Below are positions 1 through 10,596 of a DNA stretch of 64,000 bases, in pieces. The stretch's first letter is position 1. Each line of letters begins with the position of its first letter. The position numbers were made by a program, and so were the translations under genes. The notes under the pieces were generated by a model. That model did not search any database. It saw only the letters and a list, made by a program, of their open reading frames with translations, and had not been told where the DNA came from. This DNA comes from Haematococcus lacustris (taxonomy: Eukaryota; Chlorophyta; Chlorophyceae; Chlamydomonadales; Haematococcaceae). The stretch is taken from assembly GCA_030144725.1 (NCBI GenBank), contig JASKMD010000008.1:12674160-12738159 (forward strand), written 5' to 3'.

Positions 1-75
1 TTTCTTCTTTCTTTCTTTCTTTATTTACTTATTTCTTCTCTCTTGGAGGGGTGGACAGCTCAGCCTCCACATGTG

Positions 76-1455
76 ACCCGCGTGTGGGCCCCTAGAGAGC
101 GTGTTGCCCCTCAGGGTGCAGGTGGAGACCACTGTGAGCAAGGCCTTGCTCCGCCTGGTGTGCACCGGCGCGGGCTCCTCCCTGGGCCACCTGCTGCTGC
201 TGGGCCACAACGCAAACCCCTACTTGGTGGGCTCGGTGGGGAACAGCAGCAGCAACAGCATCAAAGGTCTGACCGGGTTTTGCACATGGCCATAAACACC
301 ATGGCTTTAAGACCAGGGTTAAGACAGCCTGCTGTAAGCACGTGGACAGGTGTGGCCTATGTGTGATGACGGTGGCCGGTGGCTGCACGCAGGTGATTGC
401 GGTGTGTTGCCTGACTGGCGCGGCCCTGGCCCCCTTGGCCCACACCCAGTTCAAGCTGGTAGTGCTCCTCCTCCTGACCAGCCTTGACGCAGTGGCGCTC
501 TGCCAGTACTCCACCGCCTGCCCAGGATGCACCGGCTCTGTGCGCTACTTTGTGGAGAGGCTGGTGAGAGTGGGCTGGGCAGCACCAGATGCTACGGTGC
601 AGCAAGGCAAGTTGATAGGGCAAGGTGGCAAAGGAGGTGCTTAGGCAAAGGAATGAGTTGGTAGGTAAGTGAGCTTGTGGAGGGTGGGATTGTGGCATCA
701 GGCATGCAGCAATGATAGTTGGAAGGCTGTGGCATTCAGCGATAGGGTGTTGCAACACTCAGACGACATTGCAAGAAGGGCAGGTTAGAAGAGCGTGGTA
801 TTACCATTACATAGCGAACAATATCTAAATGTTGCATTCAAACATGTTGCCGTGTTGTCAACGCCCCTACTGTTTGAGTAGTTTTATTCACATGTCGAGG
901 AACAAGGACTATACTGCAATATACCTTTACGATACCCGTGCACATATCAAGCTTGCAAAAGAGGTATGAAAGGCTTGTGACACCTCTTTTCGTCTAAATT
1001 CTCACGCCTCCGCGACTATCCCCACTATGATCCTCATCGTGACTTGCCAAGGCTACTGCTTAGACGTCACAATGGGCAAGAGATCACGGTTTGTCCTTTA
1101 GGCCTTGACTAACTTAAGTGGTTGCTTTTGACTGCCGCATACAGGTGACAGTGGGCCTCGCTTGTGTGTTTCCGCCCATGGTGTCGCAGCTGTTGTTGCC
1201 CTGGTACTTGTCTGAGGCGGCACTGCAGCAACTAGCAAGCGCCTTTGTCACCGCTGCAGACCTGCTGGCTGGGCAGTACAGTGAGGTGGTGAATCAGTTA
1301 CAAAGCCAGAAGGTGGGTGGGTAGGTTACACGGACATGGGCACAATAGAGAACACATTAGTAAACCGCGGTTAAAAGCATAGTGCAACGGCTGACTGGGG
1401 TATTGTGCCCTTGTTGCAGGCATGGGAGGACACCATTGAGAAGTTACATGGATGA
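76..1455 (+). CDS. FUSC/ALMT-like membrane transporter, 3' exons (5' end outside window)
   Basis: I see three open segments in the style of the fusaric-acid-resistance/ALMT membrane family. The first (about 76-266) has a Ser-Lys-Ala-Leu-x-Arg-Leu run followed by a Gly-rich hydrophobic helix. The second (about 394-619) has two hydrophobic helices. The third (1145-1312) carries VTVGLACVFPPMVSQLLLPW and then a SEAALQQLASAF helix, as in the last transmembrane segment of FUSC proteins. The 1145 acceptor (acag) and the 1313 donor (GTGGGT) are clear. A last small exon at 1420 would end at TGA 1453-1455. Splice phases between the first two segments did not resolve, so those boundaries are approximate. 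The gene may instead continue into the exons at 4797-6159, with the transposon and CAG repeat in an intron. The family call rests on pattern resemblance only. Confidence 0.42.
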
Positions 1456-1463
1456 ATTATATA

Positions 1464-2479
1464 CCGTACTCTCCCTTTTGATTCCCGAGGCCTCGAAAAC
1501 TATAATTGAAATATTATTCCCGAGCCATATTTTTTATTGTTTCAAGTTCCCCGATGGCCAAAGTACGTCGAAAGTTAGTTTTGAGAACGTCTTCGTGCAT
1601 AGAAATAATCAAGCCTCCCTCCCCATTAATCTCGCATCAAAATTGTATGATTGACATTGTCAACTGTCGTGGCCTCTCTTCTAGTGGCCTTATCACCTGA
1701 CCACGTCACATGGGGCACCGAATCTCGCTCAATACAGTCGTGGTCCTCCTGCCGCTGCTGGCAGTGGCGGCATATCTCATCATCTGCCTTGGAGCATTCA
1801 GACTTGCGTACTCCTGCAGCCACCCATTCTGCTGCCTTGGCCAAAGCAAGCACCCCACCTTGGCCGGCTGCCCGTGTATGACCAGCCGCCTCCCCTCTGA
1901 CATGGTTGCCAGCCTGGTTGCCACCCTTGCCTGTCCTGTGACCCCAGCCTTTGCCCCAGCCCGACCCACCTCCCTCGATCATGCCCGGGGCATAGCAGCC
2001 ACCCTGGTTGCCACCCCGGCCTGGCCCGCCGCACTAGCCTTTGCCCCAGCCTGGCCCGCCTCCCCCTGGCCCAGCCCAGGGTGGGCTGAATCCTAGCAGG
2101 TTGCCACCAGTTCTCATACGCCTTGCCGGTGCGTGCGAGAGGAGGAGGTGTGCTGGGCGATGCGGCAAGATTGAGGCGTGGAGAAGGCCCAAAGTTAGTG
2201 GTCCCAGGTAGTCGCTTCTCAATCATTGCCGCTTGACGATTAAGAGACATTTGGAAGCGTTGTTCATGGTGCATAAGGAGCTCGCGGTGCAGATTATCAG
2301 CTGCGTCGGCGGCACTGATGCCCCGGACCACAAAGTGGTCAATTGCTGGCACTTTCGTCAAGGTCAACTAATTGTTTGACTACTTCCCGAAAGACCAGAA
2401 AAATACATTGTTTAATCATTCCCGGTTTCCCGAAGGACAAAAAACGATTCGGGATAGGGAATCAAAAGGGAGAGTACGG
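1464..2479. mobile_element. Non-autonomous TIR DNA transposon, 1016 bp
   Basis: The ends are perfect 23-bp inverted repeats (left 1464-1486, starting CCGTACTCTCCCTTTTGATT; right 2457-2479). Both are flanked by TATA (1460-1463 and 2480-2483), which reads as a 4-bp target duplication, or TA if the repeat is taken 2 bp longer. The subterminal AT-rich stretches also resemble each other in inverted orientation. The interior is GC-rich, with CCTGGCCCGCC-like short repeats (about 1900-2080), and has no recognisable transposase, so the element should depend on an enzyme made elsewhere. It begins only eight bases after the possible TGA stop of the upstream gene. The superfamily is not determined. Confidence 0.72.
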
Positions 2480-2483
2480 TATA

Positions 2484-2984
2484 CAAGAAAATAAGGGGGC
2501 AATGTCACGGAATGGCCTGCGATTCTCCGTGCAACCTCTCCTAACTTCAACACCGCACAGTACATCGAGGGATTCTAGCGCGACTCTCTGTGCGGTACGA
2601 TCGAAAGTCGATCTGAAATTTGGAGGCCTTAAAAATATAGATGAGTAGTGGGTCTGTTAAAGTACACGCCAGCGCGTCAACTCGCGCTGTTTCATTTTGA
2701 ATGGTCTGGCCGACCCGTCAACCGACAGCCCAGTCAAACAAACACCCCGAACTCCTGCGGAGTACAGCCCCGGCCCTATATGGACATGACACAGATTGGT
2801 CAGATAGCCGCAGTCCAGGGCCAGAGTCCAGGGACGGATGTGGCGCTTGGCCGTGGCGTGCACGTTAAACGCGTTGTACGATAAACGCACGTTATAAAGC
2901 GTGCACGTTATGCGGTAAAACATGTTCAGCCTCTGCTTCAGCGCGAGGTAGCCTCACGTCCCCAATGCACCTGATGGCAGGTGT
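2484..2984. other. No gene seen
   Basis: This stretch is mostly unique sequence without a convincing exon. A short cluster of ACGTTA/TAACGT words at about 2860-2915 forms small inverted repeats. Confidence 0.5.
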
Positions 2985-3985
2985 CTAGCCCCGAAAAGCA
3001 GCCAGGCTAGCAGCAGGGGCATCAGCAGCAGGGGCAGCAGCAGGGGCAGCTGCAGCAGGGGCAGCAGCAGTAGGGGCAGCAGCAGCAGGGGCAGCAGCAG
3101 CAGGGGCAGCAGCGGCAGCAGCAGCAGCAGGGGAAGCTGGGGCAGGGGCAGCAGCAGCAGCAGCAGCAGCAGCAATGGCAGCAGCAGCAGGGGCAGCAGC
3201 AGCAGCAGCAGGGGGCAGCAGCAGCATGGGCAGCAGCAGCAGCAGCGGCAGCAGCGGCAGCAGCAGCAGCAGCAGGGGCAGCAGCAGCAGGGGCAACAAC
3301 AGCAGTAGCGGCGGCAGCAGCGGCAGCAGCAGCGGCGGCGGCAGTGGCGGCAGCGGTGGTGGCGGCAGCGGCGGCGGCGGCAGCGGCGGCGGCGGCAGCA
3401 GCAGGGGCAGCTGGGGCAGCAGCAGCAGCAGGGGCAGCAGCAGCAGCAGCAGGGGCAGCAACAGCAGCAAGGGCAGCAGCAGCAGCAGGGGCAGTGGCGG
3501 CAGCAGCAGCGGCAGCAGCAGCTGGGGCAGCAGGGGCAGCAGCAGCAGTAGGGGCAGATGGGGCAGGGGCAGCAGCAGCAGGGGCAGCAGTAGGGGCAGC
3601 AGGGGCGGCAGTAGCAGGGGCAGCAGCAGCAGGGGCGGCAACAAGAGGGGCAGCTGGGGTAGGGGCAGCAGCAGCAGCTGGGGCAGCAGCAGCACGGGCA
3701 TCAGCAGGGGCAGGGGCAGCAGGGGCAGGGGCAGCAGCAGCAGGGGCAGGGGCAGCAGCAGCAGGGGCAACGGCAGCAGCAGCGGCAGCGGCGGCAGCAG
3801 GGGCAGCAGCTGCAGGGGCAGCCGCAGCAGGGGCAGCAGCAACAGGGGCAGTAGCAGCAGGGGCAGCAGTAGAAGCAGCAGGGGCAGCAGCAGCAGGGGC
3901 AGCAGCTGCAGCAGCAGCGGTGGCAGCGGCGGCAGCGGCAGTAGCGGCAGCAGGGGCAGCGGCAGCGGCAGCAACCTTATGATCT
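2985..3985. repeat. CAG/GGCAGC trinucleotide-type low-complexity block (about 1 kb)
   Basis: The block is almost entirely built from GGCAGCAGC, GGGGCAGC and GGCGGC words. All six frames stay open for long distances and give homopolymer-like Ala, Ser/Gly or Leu/Pro strings. I treat these as artefacts of composition, not as proteins. The sequence is imperfect, so the array is older than the pure pentamer array at 12206. Confidence 0.9.
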
Positions 3986-4796
3986 AGATCAGGAGGCAAC
4001 AGCTTGAGCATGCAACGAGGTGCTGGAAGTGTAGGCCAGCGGTGCATAAACAAGCCATCACATGTTGCATGCTGGTGGTTTACATTTGGCAATGGGTGCA
4101 GAGGGTTTGTGCGATGGCACACATTTGATGCTTCAGCTGAATACTACAAGCGTTGAACAGCCAGCTGAGGATCTGCAAGAACGACAACGGGGAACATGCC
4201 TGGCTCTACATTAGAGCTGTATGATTCAACAACAGTCCCAAACTATGTAACAATCAGCAACACGGTGAAAAGACATTCCACTTGCACAACGTCATATGTC
4301 CTTGGAGGTGGCTGCGGCCAGTGCTCAGTAAGGCATAGCAATCTCGCACATCAGGTTATCACGGGCCACACTGTCAACATGAGCATGACCTGAGCAGATT
4401 GACCTCACACATGACCTTCCCTAGTGGCAGGATAGCAAGGGCATGCCGTGAGGCTTCTCTCCACCCTGTTTGCACGCTTGATGGCGAGGGCGTAGTCTTT
4501 ACTTCTTTCTTGACACATGACCTGACGTTGACAACCCAGGAACGTGCATAACTTTGTTTGGCTGCATGCGGGCTTGCTTGACCGGCTGTCTATCAGGCTG
4601 GTTGTTAAAGCAATGTGGTGCGGCCGGAGGCCGCACATACATATGTTGCCTGCTGCCCGTCCGATGTGGGACGGGCCCACAGCCCTAGTTGGATGAACAA
4701 GGCAAAACCTTCATGTATTTTGTTATGATGCAATGTAGTGAGGATACGATCACTGATAGTTCGCCAATGCAAAGCATGTCGCGATGGCTGCCGCAG
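3986..4796. other. No firm gene; possible intron of the flanking + strand gene
   Basis: No coherent domain or strong exon pair was recognised. If the exons at 1145-1442 and 4797-6159 belong to one gene, this stretch, the CAG block and the transposon would all be intronic. Confidence 0.35.
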
Positions 4797-6159
4797 GGTC
4801 CCCTCCCAAGCTCTGCCAAGCAAGGTGGTGGGACCTCTGCTGTGCTGTCGCCATTGACCTCGGTGCAAGAGAGTTTAGCTCGGGAGGCTGCGCTTTGGCA
4901 GCGCGGGGTGTTGGCTACGCCGCCCCTCGTGCACCAGCTACTAGCTGCAATCGCATTGTTGGCAGACCGTCTCACGGCAGTGCAGGTGTGTGCTGGCCAC
5001 GCACTTCGCACCTTGTGTCTAACAGCCCTGCATGCAGCCCACCCCTGCCGCCCATTCACATGTCTCGTCCAATGTCTGCTCAATGTCATCCTCTTGCCCC
5101 CGCTTTGACTCCATCCCCCATAGCCCTCCCTTTCTTGACTTGGGTGTGATGTACGTGTATAAAATGCACATGCCATGCCTCATGGATGGCAAGCACGCCA
5201 ACAAGTCATGGGCCTCTTCAAGTGAATGCAGATGACGTTGTGGGCGTCGTGTCACTTGCGCCCACGGTTCAGCCATTGGGCTCGCGACCACCTCTTGCGC
5301 CCGTTGCATGCGGAAGTGAGCATTACAGTAGGCCGAAAAGCAGGCAGCTACCAATGGCAGCGGACAACAATCCCTTACACCTTAAACCCATACTTGATAC
5401 CCTCCTTGTCGCCTTTTTGCCCATTGACAGCTGCCCTTGTGGTGTACCATGCAGTTGTTGGGCATCATGGTGCAAGTTCAATGCTTGGCGCGCACCGTGC
5501 AAGAATTGTTGACGCACCAGGAGGCAGGGCCAACCCATGCTGCTGCAGTTGCCAAGCTAGCACATGAGCTCGACACCCTCGTCAAGTTGCGCACCATCAC
5601 ACACTCGCATGTGACAACTGCTCGTTTGCGGTTGCATGCCTGGGTCCTCCAACAAGCACGCAACGGTGCAACGGATGCCCTTGGCGTGAGGCTCACCACG
5701 GCATGGCCCACGACGTTTGGCAGCAACGAGCGGCGTCTTCCTCCGCAAGAAGAGGGGCTTGAGTCGAGGGGCACTAGTCCGGTAGCCCAATTTGCAGCGA
5801 ACAGACTGGAAGGGCGGCTGGACAAGCTGGAGGGGGGGGGCAAGAGTGCACAATGGAGGGAGGACCCTCATCAAGTGGCTTTGACGATGGATCCAAGCGG
5901 ATCGAGCAAGCCGATATGGGAGCAGTCAGAGCGCGTGACGGACGTACACACGCACGTCGATCTTCATGGTCGTGGCAAAGTCAATTGTCCATCGCAACCA
6001 CAGCTCATACCCGGAGCGGACAGCGCAGCTTGGTCAGCATGCATGTATGCAGTCAGCCATGCTGTAGACGCCGTGACACTAGTAGCACGTACTGTGTTGG
6101 CAGCTGAAAAGCGCAAGAGCATCAAAGAGCAAGAGAGCTCATGGTCTTGGATCAAGTAG
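4797..6159 (+). CDS. Helical protein, two exons; possibly the C-terminal part of the FUSC-like gene
   Basis: The first exon (about 4797-4985) encodes a helical stretch containing REAALWQRGVLATPPLVHQL, then a LADRLTAVQ end and a GTGTGT donor. The next exon starts at 5431 after a strong pyrimidine tract and acag, joins in phase 0 and stays open for 243 codons to TAG at 6157-6159. It holds a KLAHELDTLVKLRT-type amphipathic helix and a Ser/Lys/Glu-rich tail. The soluble tail of FUSC/ALMT transporters has similar helical repeats, and the 1145-1455 exons lie upstream on the same strand. The same-gene reading is therefore plausible but unproven. Two TGTAA signals follow the stop. No enzyme motif is visible. 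Confidence 0.4.
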
Positions 6160-6168
6160 AGATTCCCG

Positions 6169-6211
6169 TGTAACATGCACCTGTGGGGCTGATTTAGACA
6201 GGTGTTTGTAA
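6169..6211 (+). promoter_or_regulatory. Poly(A) signals TGTAA (two copies)
   Basis: TGTAA occurs at 6169-6173 and 6207-6211, within 52 bases of the stop at 6159. TGTAA is the usual poly(A) signal in volvocine green algae, which supports a real + strand gene ending here. Confidence 0.55.
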
Positions 6212-6557
6212 TTGGTTGTCCATCAACACTTACATGCGAACAAACTGAGGGCAACCCAACCTCAGGCTCTAGCTACACTCACGATAAATAAGGCCGACGC
6301 GGGGGCCTTTTTTGCATCGGAAGGACTTTCTGCTCCGATAGGACGATAGAGCGCCGAGTTTAAGGGGGACCTCGCTCTTGAATGAAGTCCTAACTCGCAG
6401 CGGTTGCGAAGATACATCGATCCGCGCGCGAGGTACCCCCCCCTTTTTGGGAATCTGTACATCCGTCTGTACAGATGCTTGCCTTTAGTCTTTAGTCTTT
6501 AGTCTTTAGTTTAGCCTTTAAATGCACCTAAGTAGTAGGTAGTTGGGTGTTACGTAG

Positions 6558-6761
6558 TAGATAATGGTGTCGCGGGTCGTTTTGGGCGGTTTAAAAAGGC
6601 GAGGTCGAGGCCCTGGCGCGGGGCAGCTCGAGACCGAAGCCAGCGGACACGGAGCGTAGCGACGTGGCCGCTGGCTGAGGTCGAGAGCTGTCCCGCGCCA
6701 GGGCCGAGACCGAGCCTTTTTCAACTGCCTAAAACGGCCCAGGCGACTCCATTATCTAGTG
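6558..6761. mobile_element. Foldback element 1 (palindromic, about 204 bp)
   Basis: Two arms of about 95 bp are inverted copies of each other. The ends are TAGATAATGG and CCATTATCTA, and the centre holds GGAGCGTAGCGAC. The element is flanked by the 18-mers TAGTTGGGTGTTACGTAG (6540-6557) and TAATTGAGTTTTACGTAG (6762-6779). They lie in direct orientation and match at 15 of 18 positions. There is no coding capacity. Elements 2 and 3 share the core and arm words (CTCGGCC, AGCTCGAGACCG, CAGCGGCC). Confidence 0.75.
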
Positions 6762-6793
6762 TAATTGAGTTTTACGTAGGCGAAGCTCTATTG

Positions 6794-6810
6794 GCGCGGC
6801 GAAGCCGCGC
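6794..6810. repeat. GC-rich hairpin next to foldback 1
   Basis: GCGCGGCGAAGCCGCGC is a near-perfect short palindrome. A related one, CGCGGCTCCGCCGCG, sits at 8716-8730 just before foldback 2. Both resemble the short GC palindromes scattered through chlorophyte organelle genomes. Confidence 0.5.
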
Positions 6811-6901
6811 AATGTGATGCTTCTTGTCACCTGCGATGGTGTTGGCCGGCTGTTACGTGTTCGTTGGCAACCACTTTTGTTAATACACCAGGTCGCTGCA
6901 G

Positions 6902-7000
6902 TTAACGATTCTTAAAACGAGGTCTATTAACGATTACAATTGAGTAATTGAGTTTTACTCAGTTGTAATCGTTAATTGACCTCGTTTTACAAATCGTTAA
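6902..7000. repeat. Long inverted repeat around a GAGTTTTACTC centre
   Basis: Sequence 6902-6947 is the inverted copy of 6953-7000 with few mismatches. Shared words are TTAACGATT, AAAACGAGGTC and CGATTACAA. The centre contains TAATTGAGTTTTAC, the same word that borders the foldback elements. Confidence 0.7.
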
Positions 7001-7180
7001 TACGCTGTTAATTGGACAGGGCGCTGCAGTTATCAAAAAGTGCACAGCCATTAATAAAATCATCGCATGCATTTTCCAGCCCAAAACTCAACTTATCAAC
7101 AAAGCATGGCAACATAGCAACTCGTACATCTAGAGAAACCTCCCTCCTATTATCACCACAAATCCCTTACTTTGGGTCCC

Positions 7181-8655
7181 CTACTCCTTGCTGGCTCCTT
7201 GTAGCTCTCCAGCAACTTCTGCATAGACTGCATTTGCATCCGGATGCTGGCAAGCAAAGTAGTGACAATTGCCAGGCCACATGGTACAGACGGGACCTCC
7301 GGACTTAGAGGTGATGGGCAAGTTGCTGACACCTGGCACAACAGACACTTGCTGTGACAAGGTGAGAGAGGCCACAACACCAACAGCACACTGCGCTGGA
7401 GCCACACAAGGAGCAGCTGGTGTTACAATGGCCACAGCTGATGCTGCAGCAGCAGGCAAGGTTGTACTTGCAGCTGGTGCCCCAACACCATCACCTTCCT
7501 TGGCAGTGGAAAGAAAGGGTGGAGACTTTGGCAACATCATGGCATACACCTTGCCACGCTTGGCCGCACCGTGATGGGCATAAGCAGCCATGGAGTCACG
7601 CGACATCCAGCCGCCCATGTCATGTCAGCAAGCCATCAGGGGTGGTAATGTCCAGCCTAGGCTGAGCTGCAGCAATAGCTTTAGCCGTAACAGCCCGGGC
7701 TCGCTTGAGTAAAAGGTTAACCTACAAGCACCACAAAACATACATGGATTACAAGTGGAGCAATCCTAGACCAACTACAACTAACACGCATTTACCAGAC
7801 ATTCTTACCTCTCCGGCAGCCGCAACAACCAACCAAGGCGCTACAACCAAGGCGCTCCTGGGCCTGGTGAAAGACACGTAGATGGTGCGCAATGCAATTG
7901 AAGCGATGGCACAGAGAAGACGGGGTGAGCTTAGCACCAAAGGCTAACACACCCTTGCGTTCTGAGCTGCGCGCATCTGCATAACACAAGAAAACAAGGA
8001 ATGTCACATAACTTGAGGATGAGGAGGTCACTAAGCAATGGGTTAGTAAACAACAACATTAGCAATTACATACGCACAACATAGGCACAACTCCTTGGCA
8101 CGCGTTGACACGAGTGGTATAACATGAACACCGCGTCTTCTGTTAGACCATAAACAAACTCAGAGATGACGGGCAGATGATGAGCTGCAGATGTCAAGAA
8201 CACCATTAAATGTTGGATAGCGAGAGGGCCTACAAGAATGTGGATGGCGACATCAGAAATGTACACGGCGACAAGGGTACATAGCGCAAAGCAAGGGTGT
8301 ACAACGCCTTACCACGCATAGAAGCGGGAAAGCGAATATACCACGCGGGTTGGAGGACGAGATATACCTGCGTTACTGGAGAGCTCATAGCGCACACCTG
8401 TGTTAGTGGAGAGCTCCTTGGTAAGTATTCGGATGTATTCGGAGAGCCACAACGCAGCAATACACCATTCGCTTACCTGAGCCGCTGGCATCGCTGGGGT
8501 TGAGGTGCGGGTAGTCGGATAGGAGCTTGAATGTATGCAAAGCCTTTAGCAGGTCGTCATCCAGATGCACGAACACCGTCGCTCCATCCTGGGTCACCGC
8601 CATCTTCAGGAGTTGTCCCATAATACGGCTGCGGCAACACGGCCTTGAATAAGCC
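7181..8655 (-). pseudogene. Decayed spliced gene with a tyrosine-recombinase-like C-terminal motif
   Basis: Read right to left, an exon at about 8503-8655 (KMAVTQDGATVFVHLDDDL) ends at a strong GTAAGC donor. It joins in frame to an exon at about 8086-8226 (HLMVFLTSAAHHLPVISEF), which ends at GTATGT. That exon joins in frame to one ending near 7810 (SSERKGVLAFGAKLTPSSL). After this the frames no longer match. A following segment (about 7626-7729) ends in TGA, and the frame carrying GGWMSRDSMAAYAHHG (about 7562-7613) is shifted. Gly-Gly-Trp-x-Ser followed by Tyr-x-His resembles the last catalytic box of eukaryotic tyrosine recombinases (DIRS/Crypton type). I did not find the Arg or the His-x-x-Arg boxes, so the enzyme call is tentative. 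The gene lies between foldbacks 1 and 2. Confidence 0.3.
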
Positions 8656-8763
8656 TGGCAGCAAAGAGCAAACACAAAATCAGAAAATCATACGAAATGT
8701 GTGACATACAGATGTCGCGGCTCCGCCGCGCTGCATAGCTGCTGATACGTAAAACTCAATTAC

Positions 8764-8967
8764 ACTAGATAATGGCGTCGCTTGGGTCGTTTTAGGCGTG
8801 TTTAAACTGCTCGGCCTCGGCCCTGTCGCGTAACAGCTCTCGACCTCAGCCAGCGGCCGCGTCGCTACGCTCCGCGGCCGCTGGCTTCGGTCTCGAGCTG
8901 TTACGCTCCAGGGCCTCGGCCTCGCAGTTTAAACCGCCTAAAACGACCCGCGACACCATTATCTACT
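8764..8967. mobile_element. Foldback element 2 (palindromic, about 204 bp)
   Basis: The arms are inverted copies, with ends TAGATAATGG and CCATTATCTA and the centre GTCGCTACGCTCCGCGGC. It is flanked by a perfect 17-bp direct repeat, ACGTAAAACTCAATTAC, at 8747-8763 and 8968-8984. The left flank and the inner edge of foldback 1 (6749-6779) form an inverted repeat of about 30 bp, so the 2-kb stretch with the decayed gene has inverted boundaries. Confidence 0.78.
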
Positions 8968-8984
8968 ACGTAAAACTCAATTAC

Positions 8985-9470
8985 TAGCGTTTAAAGACTC
9001 ATTTACGGCTCATTTAGGAGGCCATAATAGGGGGTGAGGGGTGTTTAAGGTGCGCTTTTCGCTGTTTAAGGTGCACTTTTCGCTGTTTAAGAACCGTTTC
9101 AAAATTCAAACATGCGTGTTTAAGAGACATTGCACCAGCAAAAGCTCTCTAATCCTTACGCCTGATCTGCATAAACAAAGCATGCTGCAACAACTGAATC
9201 TGCGCTTATAGCTATAGCAGTTGCATCTGGGCTTGCATGCTAAATCCTCGCCCTGTCAGTCCTAACAGCTCACGCACACACGCACACGCACTCACACACA
9301 CAACCCTTGCACACACGCGCCACACACGCACACACTCACCAAGCACACACACACACACGCACGCACACACACGCACACACGCACACAAACACACACACAT
9401 GCACCATGCACACACACGCGCACGCGCACACACACTCAGCACACGCAGCACACGCACACACACACCAAGC
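8985..9470. repeat. Direct duplicate, copy A (with CA-rich tail)
   Basis: The stretch from TAGCGTTTAAAGACTCATTT to the CA-rich tract is repeated almost exactly at 10597-11110. Each copy starts directly at the right edge of a foldback element. It contains two GTGCGCTTTTCGCTGTTTAAG-like words and no gene. Confidence 0.85.
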
Positions 9471-9596
9471 ACACACACACATGCACACACACACGCTCAC
9501 ACACACCAAGCTCACACACGCACGCACACGCACACACACGCACACACACGCACGCACACGCACACGCACGCACACGTTCACGCACACACCAAGCAT
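9270..9596. repeat. CA/CGCACA microsatellite
   Basis: This is a dinucleotide-like tract of CACACA and CACGCA. The open frames here give only Thr/His or Val/Cys strings. A second tract lies at about 10898-11110. Confidence 0.9.
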
Positions 9597-10359
9597 ACAA
9601 CTCTTACCGTCACATGAAGGCTAGAAGCAAAGCAAGAAAAGGCAAGCTAAGGCAAGCATGGCAACTAATCCTGGGCTATGCAAGCTAGCACTCCCTAGGC
9701 TGTGCATACAACTTACTCCGCTAAAAAAGCGTCTTCTTGTTTACTGTGCTTGTTTGCCGAGCCTTGGTGATGGCAAGGTCAGAACGCAACAGCGTGAAGA
9801 GTCCTGCCATTCAAAACACACGCACACAGTTGGCCACCGATCGCCTTCCCACAGACCAGCCCGAACCACATTACCTGCTCGTCTAGTGGCTGCAGCTAGA
9901 CTCATCGCTGGAGCATCATCGCTGGACTGGCCCGCTGCAGGTTGTGCAGCAGCGGTAGAAGCGGCTGCGAGCACACAAGCTTCTTTAGGAGATTAAAGCA
10001 CAACAAGAGCTGTGGCAACAAGCTCACAAGCAGCGACTAAATCAGCGGCTGATTTGTCGGCCGGGCTGGGAATGGGTGCGGCTGCGAATGGCAAGCAGTG
10101 CAGGTTAAGCAACGCAAATAGCATTGCACCCGCTGATGAAACTGGCGGGTGGCTTACTGGCGGGTGGCTTCGTCGTAAAAGTCGGGAGCAGTAGACTCCA
10201 GCGAACAACTCCTTGGGCAACTCCGTCAGCTCTTCCATGCCGCCAACACAGGTCGGAAAGAGAGGCCAGGCTTCCAGATCTGCGCCTCACTTCTTAGGAG
10301 TGAGATTTGAGCGGGGTGGAAAACGACCATACTAGCGTCAACGGACGTTAAAACGCGCG
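9597..10359. other. No firm gene
   Basis: Short open frames exist on the minus strand (9741-9974 and 9993-10238), Ala-rich, without recognisable motifs or clear splice sites. Two tandem copies of GGCGGGTGGCTT occur near 10140-10170. Confidence 0.4.
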
Positions 10360-10373
10360 TAACACCCAACTAC

Positions 10374-10582
10374 ATTAGATAGTTGGCAAACATGTGCGTG
10401 TTAAGCGCGCCTAAAGACGCTCGGCCTCGGTCCTCGCGCGTAACAGCCCTCGACCTCAGCCATCGGCCGCGTCGCTACGCTCCGCGGCCTCTGGCTGAGG
10501 TCTCGGGCTGTTACGCGCTCGGACCTCGGCCTCGCGTCTTTAGGCGGGCTTAACACTCCATGTTTGCCAACTATCTACTACG
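10374..10582. mobile_element. Foldback element 3 (variant ends)
   Basis: It has the same core (GTCGCTACGCTCCGCGGC) and arm words as elements 1 and 2. The arm tips differ: TAGATAGTTGGCAAACATG replaces TAGATAATGG. Outside it, TAACACCCAACTAC (10360-10373) on the left and TAGTTGGGTGTTAC (10583-10596) on the right are in inverted orientation, unlike the direct repeats of elements 1 and 2. Confidence 0.72.
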
Positions 10583-10596
10583 TAGTTGGGTGTTAC

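Noticed and set aside
2985..4122. Poly-Ala, poly-Leu or Ser/Gly proteins in the CAG block
   Set aside because: All frames are open by composition. No start context, splice sites or non-repeat sequence supports them.
9237..9624. Thr/His-rich proteins in the CA repeat
   Set aside because: They are translations of a microsatellite, present in several frames.
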